From: Nemertoderma westbladi
Lineage: Eukaryota; Xenacoelomorpha; Nemertodermatida; Nemertodermatidae
Direction of reading: 5' to 3'
NCBI GenBank assembly: GCA_032718475.1
Contig: JAUCBJ010002364.1
Location: 1-42,245 of the forward strand
Length of the DNA: 42,245 nucleotides
The position numbers and the translations under genes were made by a program. This document shows positions 20,543 through 31,408 of this stretch, piece after piece (the stretch's first letter is position 1; every line of letters begins with the position of its first letter). The notes beneath the pieces are model-generated. The model was given only the letters and a program-made list of their open reading frames with translations, was not told the origin of the DNA and did no database searches.

Positions 20543-20547
20543 ATGAA
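20543..20547. repeat. Target-site duplication of the BEL element (left)
   Basis: ATGAA immediately precedes the 5' LTR and immediately follows the 3' LTR (37789-37793). Confidence 0.88.
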
Positions 20548-21673
20548 TGTAAGGGCTTTTGCGGACATAACAAGTCATTTTTCCCCGCAATGCGCAGTGT
20601 AGGTGCTTTAGCGGACATAATAAGTCATTTTTGCCGCAATGCGCATAATACTCTAAAAGATTGGTGCTCAGATGACGAAATCTGTCAGCTATTTCCTGTA
20701 GACGTGGAACCTCCTTGTTCTGCTCAGCCAATCAGAGCGATTTTCACTTTATTTCTGACAGAGGCCTACGGAAAACCGCGCAATGCATTACTGTCTTTGC
20801 TTTCCTTTCTGAGCCAGAGAACCGGCTTAGAAATCTTCTGTGCTTCTGTTTTGGAAGTTTCAGACTTTGGCCTAAACATCTGATGGCTTTGATTACAAGA
20901 ACGTAAATCTATTATCTGACTGCAAATCAACTCGGCACCTACCGACATACTGACTCATTGAACTCTGCATTTATAACTAGTATGTAACACATACTGATTG
21001 TTCACCGCATTATTTTACTTCTGTGATTAATTGTTGTTATATGGATATATATTGCTGATATATTTGGATAATACCGATGAATACTCATAAAACCCCCAAT
21101 CTTCTTGATTACTGAAGGTTAGAGGAACAGGTTACCGGTAGCAACTGCGACTTACATTATAGTGGTTTTTGTGTGAATTAAATGCTATTTCATAATCCCT
21201 ACAAGTGTCAGTTGCGATCTTCCTTATATATGATAAAATTCAGTGACGGTCGGCAGATCAGTGTGCAGTAGTGTGAAGTAGTGTGACAGATAATAAAGCA
21301 TCTCCTAAAGAATGCGCTATTTACGAAACTCAGTAGCCATCTAGTTGTGATTAGTATAAGTCATAACTCTGTTTTTATACTTTAAGCGCCACGTCCTAAA
21401 GGAACTGTTAATATTTCCCCGAAAGTAAATATATTTGTCAGAGATTATATAGTAACGATCAATCGAATAATACAGTAGGTCTGCACCGCAATAAAACTTC
21501 TAAGCACCCGAATCCAGTCTCCCTTAACTGTGGGTGAATGATCGCGCACAGACTGGCTTCGGCGGATGTAACTTCAGTACATTAAATAATTGGTCTAGGC
21601 TAAAGTCGATTTATAAACAAGAAGACAACTAAAATTGGCAGGTTAAACTGCTAAAGGTCTAAAAGCGCGAACA
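20548..21673 (+). repeat. 5' LTR of the BEL element (1126 bp)
   Basis: Starts TGTAAGGGCTTTTGCGG and ends GCGCGAACA. Likely transcription signals are TATATA at 21225-21230, an initiator-like TCAGTG about 33 nt downstream (21258-21263), and AATAAA at 21292-21297. This implies a short R region and a long U5. It matches 36644-37788 with scattered substitutions and one 20-bp length difference. Confidence 0.92.
21225..21297 (+). promoter_or_regulatory. Core promoter and poly(A) signal in the BEL 5' LTR
   Basis: TATATA (21225), TCAGTG (21258) and AATAAA (21292) sit in the order and spacing expected for the U3/R region. The GTGTGAAGTA repeat between initiator and AATAAA has one copy here and three related copies in the 3' LTR. 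Confidence 0.5.
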
Positions 21674-23445
21674 ATAATAGATTTTTGTTTCTTTATTGCA
21701 CCGTAGGCAATAAAGTCGAATGTACCGGTCGAACGGTAAGCTGTAGGCCTAACTGCCCAACTACCCGAACCGGTACTTACAGGTACAGCAGTATTATTAG
21801 ATTTTGATAATTATATACCAGTAGGTCTTGATATTTAATCAGGGATGGCCGCGATTTTTTATTGGGATTTTACTTGTTTCTGTCAGTTTTATTTATCTGA
21901 AAGTGTATATTGAGCAGAAGGCGTATAAGCCTGCTCAAATTGTACAAATAATTTGTAGGCTGGATTGTTGTCTGGCTGTTGTTAGGTCTGAAGCGAATGC
22001 AGTGTGTGTAGAGTGTATGTCCGATAAAGTGCTAGTTAGGAAGGTGGGGGCATCCAGTGTTGTAAGGTAAATCCCCCCGAAAGAATAAGTCGTACTACTC
22101 GGTTAGAATGCCTACTAACTAACCATTTCGGAGTCTGCATATACTGTAGTTTATTTAGGCTTGACAGTAGTCTGCCAGCATTTGGTCTGTATTTTGTTTG
22201 TATAGTCTACACGGGTAGCGTAATATTTATTATTCGGAGTCTATGCGAGTATTCGCAACCTACAACCCCCCAAGTTTATTCCTACAGTAATTGTGCTTGT
22301 TATACATACCGTTATAGTTAAATTAACCCCGGTACTACATCAGGGCTGCTTGGCGTAGGTAAAGACTGGTGATTTTGTGCTCCGGTCACTCCAGCTGATA
22401 CCGTGGTTCTTTTGGCTGTTCAAGTATATTTAACTGCTGGTTATTTGTTGTATAAGTACTTGTACCTAATTTAGGGTTTAGCGTACAGTGCTTTCCAAAA
22501 GTAATTAGTGTGTAGGCAGTATATTTGTGTTGTAAAGTGGTTAATAGGCACGTTAGCTCTGGTTGGCTGCGGTAATTAACTTCTAGGTAAGGACACTCCG
22601 GGTACATAACGTAGTACTTATAGAGCTAAGACTATAAGTCGTCAGACGGCGGTATTTTCTTATCTGGACAATGCAATATACATACTACTGCTTTATTGTT
22701 TTCAAATACTGTAGTTCCTGTCAGTTTGTAAGAACCAGAAATTCTAACTCCTTGTTAGGCTGGTTTGTAGATTTCTTGTAAAATTACCCTAAAAATTTGT
22801 ACGTGTAACTTTTGGTGTTTATTTAGAGATTATAATCTCAAACTGTAATTGTAAGTAATTTGTAGTAATAAGTAACTTAGTAAAGTAGAATTATTCGTTT
22901 TAGTGTCTAACAGGTAGCACTCCACTGAGAGCGTCCAGCTTCTGTATAGTGACTCCTTATCTAGAAATAATAACATTTATTTCAAACATTGTCAAAACCC
23001 ATTGTACGGGTATATATATATATATTATAAATCAACTTAAACAGATTTATAAAATAGTAGGCCTGTTATACATCAATTAGGTCATAATATCAGTTGGACT
23101 ACTGCTTAATAACAGTAACAAGTAAAAGGGAAGTAACCCTAAAATTCAGAAATTCAGTTATTATAAAATAATTGACATTACCCATATTTACGGTAGGCTT
23201 ATTATATATATTTATATAAATTTAGGCTGAAATTATATACCGGTATTCTGTGACTAATCCTAGTCTATAATAATACTTATATATATATACTATAAGTGTA
23301 TACCGGTATTTTAATATATATCATATATCACGTTACATTGAGTAACGGTATCGGTAATTAATCACTAGGCTTATAGTTGATACTGAATTACTAGACCTGC
23401 TTTAACTGTCATTATAGTAGTAGGCATTCAACTGTAAGATAAATC
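21674..23445 (+). other. BEL leader with a 9-bp-stem hairpin, no recognisable PBS
   Basis: Between the LTR and the gag ATG there are 1.77 kb without a convincing gene. A hairpin CTTTATTGC-ACCGTAG-GCAATAAAG lies at 21691-21715, 17 nt after the LTR. No TGG-starting tRNA-complementary site is seen close to the LTR end. The rest is AT-rich with TATATA tracts near 23010 and 23280. Confidence 0.6.
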
Positions 23446-26148
23446 ATGGCTGACACAAAGCAAACCCTATCGGATAGTCTCCTAGAAAGAACAGTCTGTG
23501 ACTCAGATAGGAGTATAGAAGATCTGAGACAGAGGTCCAAGTCCTCTCCTACTGTAAGAAAGGTCATCCCTACAGTAGTAGTATCAGACCCTAGGCTAGT
23601 AAAGCACCCTAGGTCTATCATAGGCACTTGGGCTCAAGTCAAGCGGGACCAAGAGGCAGCTGTTAAACAGCAGCAGCACCGGAACCGAGAACTTATGTCT
23701 CAACGGCCCGATAACTCCAGCAGTTCAGACACTGTAGAGTTGACACCCGAAATCGGAGCAAGGATGGCAGAAGCGGTTTATCCAGATCCACTTCTAATTC
23801 TTCCTGGAGCTGTACTCACTAGAGTTTTGATCGCTGTGGAAGAACATCAAATCGATTGGGCGAGAGGTAAGCGATCGACCAAGGACAGTTATGCGGTATA
23901 CACAATGGAGGAATTAAGGTCTATTGTCAAGACGCAATTGAACTTACCCAGACCCGGACTCCCGTTTAACTTATCGGAAGCTGCCTGGGAGGACTTATAC
24001 AGGATGGGAGTAGTAAGAGACACTCGAGATCCAGCTGTGTGGAAGAGGTCGGCAGCAGGATATGTCCACGGATTCTTCAGCTCTTTGGAGCGCTTAGAGG
24101 AATACCTGTTTCAACAACGTCAAGGACCTCAAGAGCAGGGAGAGCTGCTTTATCAAGTGCGAGAACGAATTTTACGGATCAGACTAATCCTTTTGGCCTT
24201 TGAGGAATCTTCGAAGAGAAGCCAAGACACGTTATTGCAAGTGGCCATAAAAACTTGGTTCCAATGGGTGAGTCTTAAAGTCCAGGGAACGACACAATGG
24301 AAAGCTCAGCTAACCGAGCGCATGACCCACGGAGAGTCAACAGACGCTACCTTTTCTCAGGTGGAAAGCGAAGCTATATCAGAGAAACTTCAGAAGAAGG
24401 ATGCTATTGACATCTATCTGTCAGACTATCAACGATTCATAGGTGACAAAGAGCTAAGGAGAAGGCTAGCTGGACTTCACCCTAATAGTGAGGGAGCCAA
24501 ATTTGTGTTGGACTCGTTAGATGCGGAAATATTAGCCGCTGCGCAGGCTAAATTTGATGAAAGCATCCTCATCGCTATGGAACAGGAAGAACAACTAAAG
24601 AAAAAACAGATAGAAGACAGAAAGGCAGCAGCAGCGGCAGCGGCAGAAGCTGAAAGAAAAGTGGCAGCGGCAGCGGCAGAAGCCGAAAGAAAAGCGGCAG
24701 AGGCTGAAAGAAAAGCGGCAGCAGCAGAAGCTGAAAGAAAAGCGGCAGAGGCAGTGGTAGAAGCAGAACGGAAGGCATCTGAAGAGACAGCCCAACTAGA
24801 GTTGGAAAATCTTCAAGTGAAGCAAGATTACTTAAATAAACAGAGAACAGCTACTCAGATGCAGCTGCTGAGTCGATCTACTCCCAAGAGACAGGGATTT
24901 ACATCCTCTGATGAAGGCGATACAACAGATCCTGAAGGTAGAGGAAATAAATCTCATTCCAGCGGACGTAGAAGGGCGCTGCACCGGCAGAAATTGCCTA
25001 ATTTACCCCCAGCTGTCAGAAGGCAACTAGCTAGTGTAGATTTAAGTAATCCTGCGCCTACAGACCAAATTATTAGGGAAGAAAGACTCCCTTCTATAGT
25101 AGATGAGCCTGAAATAATTAGGCCTGTTCTCGAAGCCACCCCCTCTGTGATAGAGACCCCTATACTTCCAGAACCTAACTCTAAATTCCCTTTGCACAGT
25201 ACTAAACTACCTGTGCGCAGTAGAACAGCCCATGAATCAATCCCGGTCCTGGACGCCGAGCAAGACATCAACGATTTGTTGCCCGTCGTCCAGCGTCTAC
25301 CCGCTACTAGGTTGGCACCTCCCGCTTCGGCGGTAGAGTGGGTGGATGAGGGACGGCGGGAGATGGGTCTCCTGCTCGGGCAGCTGAAGGAACATCATAT
25401 ATGTTCCTCCCAGCAGGTCCGGGAGATGGAAGGGACTGTTCAGCAATTAAAGGGAACAGTAAGAGAGAGTAGGTTAGAGTTGCAAGAAGTGCAGCAGAGT
25501 ATCGCTTTAGAACGCGATAAATTAGTAAATATACAAATGGGTATACCACCACCCCCTGTAACAATGTGTCAACCTGTTAGGTCTGAAGTATTTCATGCAC
25601 AAGGTGTGGAGCCTACACGCATCTATACTGCTAGTGAAGTAGAAACTCCTATAGTAAACCCTATTAAGGGTAATTATAAACTTGTTGATAATGATATTCC
25701 ATATAGACCTGATCATAATCCGAGAAATTTATATACTGATAACTCGATATTAAATAATACGATGGCCCAAGAAAGTTTTACGCGTCAAATGGCTAGAACT
25801 GAAGCCCGTCAAGCGGTAAAGGTGGGAGAGATCGTCAAGTTCAATGGAGATGAGATGAAATGGTTACCTTTTAATGAATATTATAAAGATAACATACAGA
25901 ACTCTGTACTATCTAACGGAGAGAAACTTAGATTCCTCATCGAGTGCTTGGAAGGACCTCCAAAGTTAATGGCGTTAAAGTTTATTGGACATCCAGATGG
26001 ATTAAGACAAGTTTGGGATACACTAAACATCAGGTATGGTAATAGGACTAACATAGCTAGGTATTTGTATGCGAAATTAGTAGCGCCCCGAAAGTTCCTT
26101 AGCAGCGGGATTATAGAGTTTTCCGATGAGATTCAGGAGATCTTCTAG
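23446..26148 (+). CDS. BEL Gag, long N-terminal part (900 aa)
   Basis: Structural protein of the BEL particle. The ATG has a good context (AATCATGGC). Residues 1-380 are an unfamiliar mostly helical region. Residues about 380-470 are Ala/Glu/Lys-rich heptad-like repeats (AEAERKAA) typical of a coiled coil. Residues about 470-780 are charged and proline-rich. Residues about 795-900 (FNGDEMKWLPFNEYY, LSNGEKLRFLIECLEG, VWDTLNIRYGN) match the DUF1759-type capsid region of BEL/Pao Gag. The frame stops at TAG 26146-26148, and the homologous reading continues one base later in the next frame (see the nucleocapsid part). The roughly 800-residue N-terminal extension is longer than in usual BEL Gag. 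Confidence 0.82.
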   Translation: MADTKQTLSDSLLERTVCDSDRSIEDLRQRSKSSPTVRKVIPTVVVSDPRLVKHPRSIIGTWAQVKRDQEAAVKQQQHRNRELMSQRPDNSSSSDTVELTPEIGARMAEAVYPDPLLILPGAVLTRVLIAVEEHQIDWARGKRSTKDSYAVYTMEELRSIVKTQLNLPRPGLPFNLSEAAWEDLYRMGVVRDTRDPAVWKRSAAGYVHGFFSSLERLEEYLFQQRQGPQEQGELLYQVRERILRIRLILLAFEESSKRSQDTLLQVAIKTWFQWVSLKVQGTTQWKAQLTERMTHGESTDATFSQVESEAISEKLQKKDAIDIYLSDYQRFIGDKELRRRLAGLHPNSEGAKFVLDSLDAEILAAAQAKFDESILIAMEQEEQLKKKQIEDRKAAAAAAAEAERKVAAAAAEAERKAAEAERKAAAAEAERKAAEAVVEAERKASEETAQLELENLQVKQDYLNKQRTATQMQLLSRSTPKRQGFTSSDEGDTTDPEGRGNKSHSSGRRRALHRQKLPNLPPAVRRQLASVDLSNPAPTDQIIREERLPSIVDEPEIIRPVLEATPSVIETPILPEPNSKFPLHSTKLPVRSRTAHESIPVLDAEQDINDLLPVVQRLPATRLAPPASAVEWVDEGRREMGLLLGQLKEHHICSSQQVREMEGTVQQLKGTVRESRLELQEVQQSIALERDKLVNIQMGIPPPPVTMCQPVRSEVFHAQGVEPTRIYTASEVETPIVNPIKGNYKLVDNDIPYRPDHNPRNLYTDNSILNNTMAQESFTRQMARTEARQAVKVGEIVKFNGDEMKWLPFNEYYKDNIQNSVLSNGEKLRFLIECLEGPPKLMALKFIGHPDGLRQVWDTLNIRYGNRTNIARYLYAKLVAPRKFLSSGIIEFSDEIQEIF

Positions 26149-26935
26149 ACAACTAAATTGGTTAGGTAAGTCTCAGGAATATCAGAGTTCCATGGTTGTT
26201 GGAGCTGTAGCATCTACTTTGCCAAAGGGTGGAGTAGGTACTCGTTGGGACAAAAGAGTTCTCTATATGATGATATGATCTACCATGGCTGATCTCATGT
26301 CATTCTTAAATGGAGAGGTAAGATTACAGCTCCTAAAGCAGTCCCGAGAGAAGACACCGGAAAATAAGGTGAGTGAAAAACCCATTTCTAGGAGAAAGGT
26401 AACACCAGTGTGTTATACAGACGACGGCAAAAGCCAAACCTCCCACGAGGAGAACAGCGGGAAAGACACCGAAAGATCTTATTATGTAAACAAAATACGG
26501 AAAGACGTAAGTAAATCTAAGTCTCGAACCAGTGACAGGAGAGAACAGGTAACAACAACTCCTCCTACGTCTCCTAAGAGAATTCATGTAAGAAAGCCCG
26601 AGGAAAGAACAAGTGTGCACAACACCACACAGGTTAAAGTAAGTAACATCAAACCCAAATGTGCATTGTGCGACGGGCCCCATCGCTTGAGTGGATGTGA
26701 TGAATTCTTGAAGAAATCCCTAAAGGATAGACGTGATGTCATGTGGGATAAGCGGTTGTGTTATAATTGTCTCAGACAAGGACACCAACGGCGGACCTGT
26801 TACTCAGACGCGAGGTGTGCTAAGTGCGGCGCGAAACATCATATCTTGCTGCACACAGAATTTGAAAGAACCCGCATGAGTCAGGTAAGTGAGCCCAAAC
26901 TACATGTCCAATTCAGTGATGTGAACGGACACTGA
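26147..26935 (+). pseudogene. BEL Gag C-terminal part with zinc knuckles (nucleocapsid)
   Basis: Continues Gag in the +1 frame after 26146: LNWLGKSQEYQSSM, then GTRWDKRVLYMM, an in-frame TGA at 26276-26278, then a stretch open from ATG 26285. It carries three BEL-type Cys/His motifs: CALCDGPHRLSGC, CYNCLRQGHQRRTC and CAKCGAKHHILLH. These bind the RNA genome in this family. It ends at TGA 26933-26935, overlapping the protease frame by 11 nt (open from 26925). Whether the 26146 shift is programmed or mutational cannot be told from one copy. The TGA at 26276 points to decay. Confidence 0.75.
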
Positions 26936-28045
26936 CCACAGCTCTGAGATGGAAGGATTTTACACGGACGAATTCTCCGACGAAAACGAATCCTGTTATA
27001 TGATAAACACCGCGGTGTATCGAGCGCTTACGTATGAGACTGAAACCGATAACGAAGTGCAACTGACTATTCCGGACCGACCACCATCTTGGAAAGCGCC
27101 AACTTCCAACGTTGGAATCCAGGAATTCCCAGTGGTGCAGCTGAGAGTCCACGGGCTAGGTAAGGGTTTTATAGTAAACGCCCTCCTTGACTCCGGCAGC
27201 ACAGGTACATTCATCGACAAAGAACTAGCCGAAGACATCTTTGCTGGACAACCCAAGTTCCGAACTAAGTTGAACCTTTCAGGAATTATGCAGGTTTGGA
27301 AATCCACAGTAGCTACAGATTATTATGTAGGCGCGTTATCCACTCCCCAGGACGAACTAGGAGAACATAGCATAAGGTCAGTAAAAATGGTGGCGATAAA
27401 GAACTTTGCTACCAGCCAAGTGGAACCTTACAACTGGGATGAAGACCATTTTACCCAGCAGCATGATATCCCTAGATTCAACACCGACTACCCAGGGGTA
27501 CAGATACTGATCGGCCAAAATGCGCACGAGGCGCTAGAGACATTAGAAAAACAGCCTGCTCGACCGCAACCATTGCAAACATACGCGGGAAGAACGAGAG
27601 TAGGTTGGTACTTCACTGGACCTTCCCGTAGGACACTGATGGAAAGACTTCCTCAAGAGAGGATACATCAAGTGAGTGAATGGGAAGAAGAAATTAGTGA
27701 AGGAGAAACCACAACTGAGGGAACACCATACTCCTCAGATAATGACAATATTAACCAATTATTCGACGAGGAAAATACAATCGACCTCCTCACCGAAAAT
27801 GAAACTTGGCGAAACCAAGTAAACCTGTGCCACCTCATCAATCATGGCGGACAATTCAACTACAACAACGAATTAAACGAGGTGATAGATCGATACAACA
27901 ATAAGATTGGCGATGAACACGCCGTACGATTCTTTACTCAAGAAGCAGTAGAGCCTAATTCCTACGACAAGGCCCTGTCCGTCGAGGAAGAGAGACCAAG
28001 CAGATTCAGGAAACGACTACCCGTTTTCTTAAAGATCAAGGTCGC
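26925..28045 (+). CDS. BEL aspartic protease region
   Basis: Open frame 26925-28091, with its first ATG at 26949. The retropepsin active site is LLDSGSTGTFID (Asp at 27189-27191), followed by the BEL-typical GVQILIGQNAHEAL near 27500, which is the second conserved element of the A17-like region. It starts one frame away from the end of Gag with an 11-nt overlap, so expression would need a +1 shift near CAC TGA C or reinitiation at 26949. The homologous reading leaves this frame at about 28035-28045 through a one-base change, just before the RT-domain sequence YEIGLPF. Confidence 0.8.
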
Positions 28046-28525
28046 TATGAGATTGGTCTTCCGTTCCGACGGCGAGAACCCAACTTTATAAATAACCGAC
28101 CCTTAGCGGAGAAGAGAATCTCGCAACTACATCGGCGTCTTACGGCCAATGTCTCAGCCAGAGAAATGTATAAGACCCAGCTGAAAAAATTTATCGATAA
28201 GGGATACGCGGAGCGAGTACCAGAAGAAACACCCATCACAGAGAGAACATATTATCTAACACATCATTACGTTCCCAAACCCGGTAAACCCAACGAAGTC
28301 CGGGTAGTGTTCGACGGCTCCGCCCTTTACATGGGCCAATCCCTGAACTCCAAATTGTTGCCTGGACCCAACTTACTCCAATCCTTGTTGGGAATACTAT
28401 TAAGATTACGGCAATATTCTATCGCTTTCGCTTCGGATATAGAAGGCATGTTCTTACAAGTCAAGGCGCTGGATAGAGATCGAGACAGCCTACGATTTCT
28501 GTGGTGGCCTGAAGGAGACCGGTAG
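28038..28525 (+). pseudogene. BEL reverse transcriptase, first part
   Basis: Frame with YEIGLPF, INNRPLAEKRISQL, YYLTHHYVPKPGK, RVVFDGSA, LNSKLLPGPNLLQSLLGIL and FASDIEGMFLQV (the first catalytic Asp), ending LRFLWWPEGDR. All are diagnostic for BEL/Pao RT. The stop TAG at 28523-28525 results from a one-base shift; the protein continues in another frame at VEYWMTIQAFG. Confidence 0.85.
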
Positions 28526-30670
28526 AGTACTGGATGACCATCCAGGCTTTCGGGATCATCTCGAGCCCCTCGAACGCTTGTTCAGTAGTGCGCACTACTG
28601 CTGATGACAACAGAGACGCCTTCTCTAAAGCGGTTATCGACAATATCAAACGGGATATATACATGGACGACAATTTAAAGTCCCTCCCATCGGTGGAAGA
28701 AGCCATTGATGTTGCCAAGGGAACGGTAGAGTGTTTGCGACGCGGTGGATTTCGACTAACCAAATTCACTAGTAACTCCCGTGAGTTTCTGGAATCGATC
28801 CCAGTAGAAGACCGAGGTATTAAAGATCTGGACCTCATCAAGGACGATCTTCCGGAAACCAAGATGCTTGGTTTGAAATGGGACACGGAGAGAGATATCT
28901 TGTTTTTCCAGTTAAAACAGCGAGATAATCCAGTTAGAACTAAACGGATTTGTCTAAGTATCCTGAGCACTTATTTCGATCCATTGGAATTTATTAGCCC
29001 AGTTATATTGGTTGCTCGGAGCTTAGTGCAACAAATGTGGCTTGAAAACCACTCGTGGGACGATACACTTAAGGGAGAACTACTAAAGAAGTGGATGAAA
29101 TGGGAAGATTCTCTACCATCCATCGAGAACTTTACGATTTCCCGTTCATATTTTGGTCACGTTCTCCCCACATATTCCTATCAACTCCATGTGTTTGGAG
29201 ACGCCAGCAATATGGGAATATGTATAGTAGCCTACCTGAGGGTTGAAACTCCGGATGGAATCAAAGTTGCCTTGGTTACCTCTAAGGCCTTGATAAACAA
29301 CAAACTACGAGTTCCTCGAGCAGAATTAAAGGCGGCTCTATACGCTACAGCTATCGGCCGGAATATAACAGAACAGATCGACTATCCATTGGAGAAAACT
29401 GTCTATTGGACCGATGCTTTACTCGTTTTTGAGTATATAACAAATGAAGTCTGTCAGTTCAGCGTCATCGTTACCAACAGAGTAGCCATTATACTTAGTC
29501 GCTCTACTGTAGATCAATGGAGACATTGCCCTGGGACGATTAATCCAGCCGACATCGCCTCCAGAGGAGTAACTCCTCAAGAACTGATAGATACTCCAGA
29601 CTGGTTAGGTGGACCTGACTTCCTAAGTAAAGAAGAGGATGAATGGCCTCCTCATCTCACCACGGCTGAGATTAGGCAAGCCAAGGGAATGGAGAAAGTC
29701 AAACCTAAAACCCGGACGAGTAAATCAAAGTTATTTAAACCCGTGATAGATCTATCTGTACTACACATCTCCAAGGACGATGCTGTGGATCTAAACTCCC
29801 CCGCCACAAATAAATCTGTAATAGACATCAGAGAAAGAGACTGGAAATCTGGAACACCAGACGTCTCGCAGGGACTCTCACCTCTCCTGCAGAGAGCGAT
29901 AAATCACTATAGCTCCTGGAATCGGCTTTGTAAGGCCGTCGTGTATTTGAAGCGATGCTTCCATCATCACAACTCCAGGACGAAGATCGCTAGTGATACC
30001 GCTCCACTGACATCCGAGCAGGTCCATGCTATTAAAGATCTTCCCAAATACAAAGTGTCGGATAGGTTTCTGACAGAGAAGATCAGTTACCAAGAGCATG
30101 AAGAAACCAATAAGCAGATACTGAGACTCTTGCAATGCCATGAAGATTCCGATAAGTATTTCCTGTTGTTGAGAAATCCACAGATGCGCTTAAGGGATCG
30201 TTTCTCTAGCACAATGATAGATGGGTTAATATGTGTTGGAGGGAGACTAACTAATGCTCCATTGTCCTTTGACACTAAATTTCCCATACTCATTAGAAAT
30301 CTTGAAATACAAATCAAGATGATTGTAGATGTTCACAGTAGGCTTTACCATGCTGGTAGAGAACGAGTTCTGAGCGAAGTTCGAACTCGCTATTATTTCC
30401 ATAAACCCCGTAGAGCTCTGAACCAAGTTCTTAGGAACTGTATACCTTGTAGGAAAGCATTCAGTAGGCCTTTGACACAGCGAGAGGCAGAATTACCTAG
30501 GGAACGAGTAAGCTTCTATGAACCACCCTTTACTAATACCGGTGTGGATTTATTTGGCCCTATTGAAGTATATCGTGCTAGGACTATAGTCAAGCGATGG
30601 TGTGTCATCTTTGTCTGTATGACTTATAGAGCGATCCTTCTAGATATGGTGAACGATCTATCTACTGAGT
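28518..30670 (+). pseudogene. BEL RT catalytic box, RNase H and integrase zinc domain
   Basis: From VEYWMTIQAFG on: the RT catalytic YMDD (Asp pair at 28666-28671), the connection region STYFDPLEFISPVI, the RNase H region with VFGDASNMG, VPRAELKAALYA and VYWTDALLVFEY, then the integrase N-terminal zinc domain with HSRLYHAGRERVLSEV and CIPCRKA, and the first catalytic Asp in GVDLFGPIEVY (about 30543). The frame is open for over 700 codons to about 30714, but homology switches frame at about 30668, just after NDLSTE. This is the best-preserved part of pol. Confidence 0.87.
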
Positions 30671-31408
30671 TTCATACTGAGTTTACGCCGACAGATCGCT
30701 CGCTTTGGAACTAGCAACACGATGAGATCTGATAAGGGAACGAACTTCATTGGCGCCAATAATGAGATCAAAGCTTACGTTAAAGATTGGAACCAAAGAC
30801 AGGTGGACGATCAGCTAAGGGTAACAGCATCTAGCTGGACCTTCAACGCCACCGACGCCCCTTGGTGGGGAGGAAGTTGGGAGAGATTAATAAGGAGCGT
30901 GAAGACCGCATTTCACTTTATAGTGCCTTGCCGCGCGTATCTCACTGACTAACTTTTGCAGACGTTAATGGAAGAAATCGCCGCCTATCTTAACGAGAGA
31001 CCGCTTATGCCAGTCTCATCGAGTCCCGACTCCCTAGAAGCGCTAACACCCACGCATTTCCTACTATAGAAACCTGTAGCCATGCTCCCACAATCGGAAA
31101 TCATGGATGGAGACGAATACTGCCGACAAACTTGGCAACTTATGCAGTTATTATCCCGTAGTTTCGCTGACCATTTCGAAAAACATTATCTGCCTACGCT
31201 ACAACTTCGAACCAAGTGGTTTGCGCAGCAAGAAAACATCAGCGCCGGAGACATGGTACTTATTGTGGAATCAGATCTTCCACGTAAGCGGTGGCAGACA
31301 GGTTGTATCATCGAGACTCATATATCCGATGATAGTTTAGTGCGATTGGTAGAACTCATCGTCATGCGACGTAACTTTAAGAAACCTGGAATTGTATTCG
31401 AAACATAG
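30668..31408 (+). pseudogene. BEL integrase, C-terminal part
   Basis: The frame holds SDKGTNFIGA (second catalytic Asp, about 30728) and APWWGGSWERLIRSVK (catalytic Glu, about 30880), followed by a TAA at 30950-30952 and a TAG near 31067, both replacing sense codons. It then continues from 31082 with SFADHFEKHYLPTLQLR and GDMVLIVESDLPRKRWQ, the typical integrase C-terminal domain of BEL elements. It ends at 31408. The catalytic triad is kept but the chain is broken by two nonsense codons. Confidence 0.83.

Noticed and set aside
20422-20883. 153-codon plus-strand frame near the BEL 5' LTR
   Set aside because: It spans the LTR boundary, and the related 3' LTR frame (36602-37003) diverges through frame changes. 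No domain is seen.
21828-22607. Short frames in the BEL leader (80 codons plus, 73 codons minus)
   Set aside because: No conserved motif, AT-rich composition, and located between LTR and gag, where noncoding leader is expected.
24575-24795. Leu/Phe/Cys-rich minus-strand frames opposite the Gag coiled coil
   Set aside because: Antisense shadow of the Ala/Glu/Lys codon repeats.
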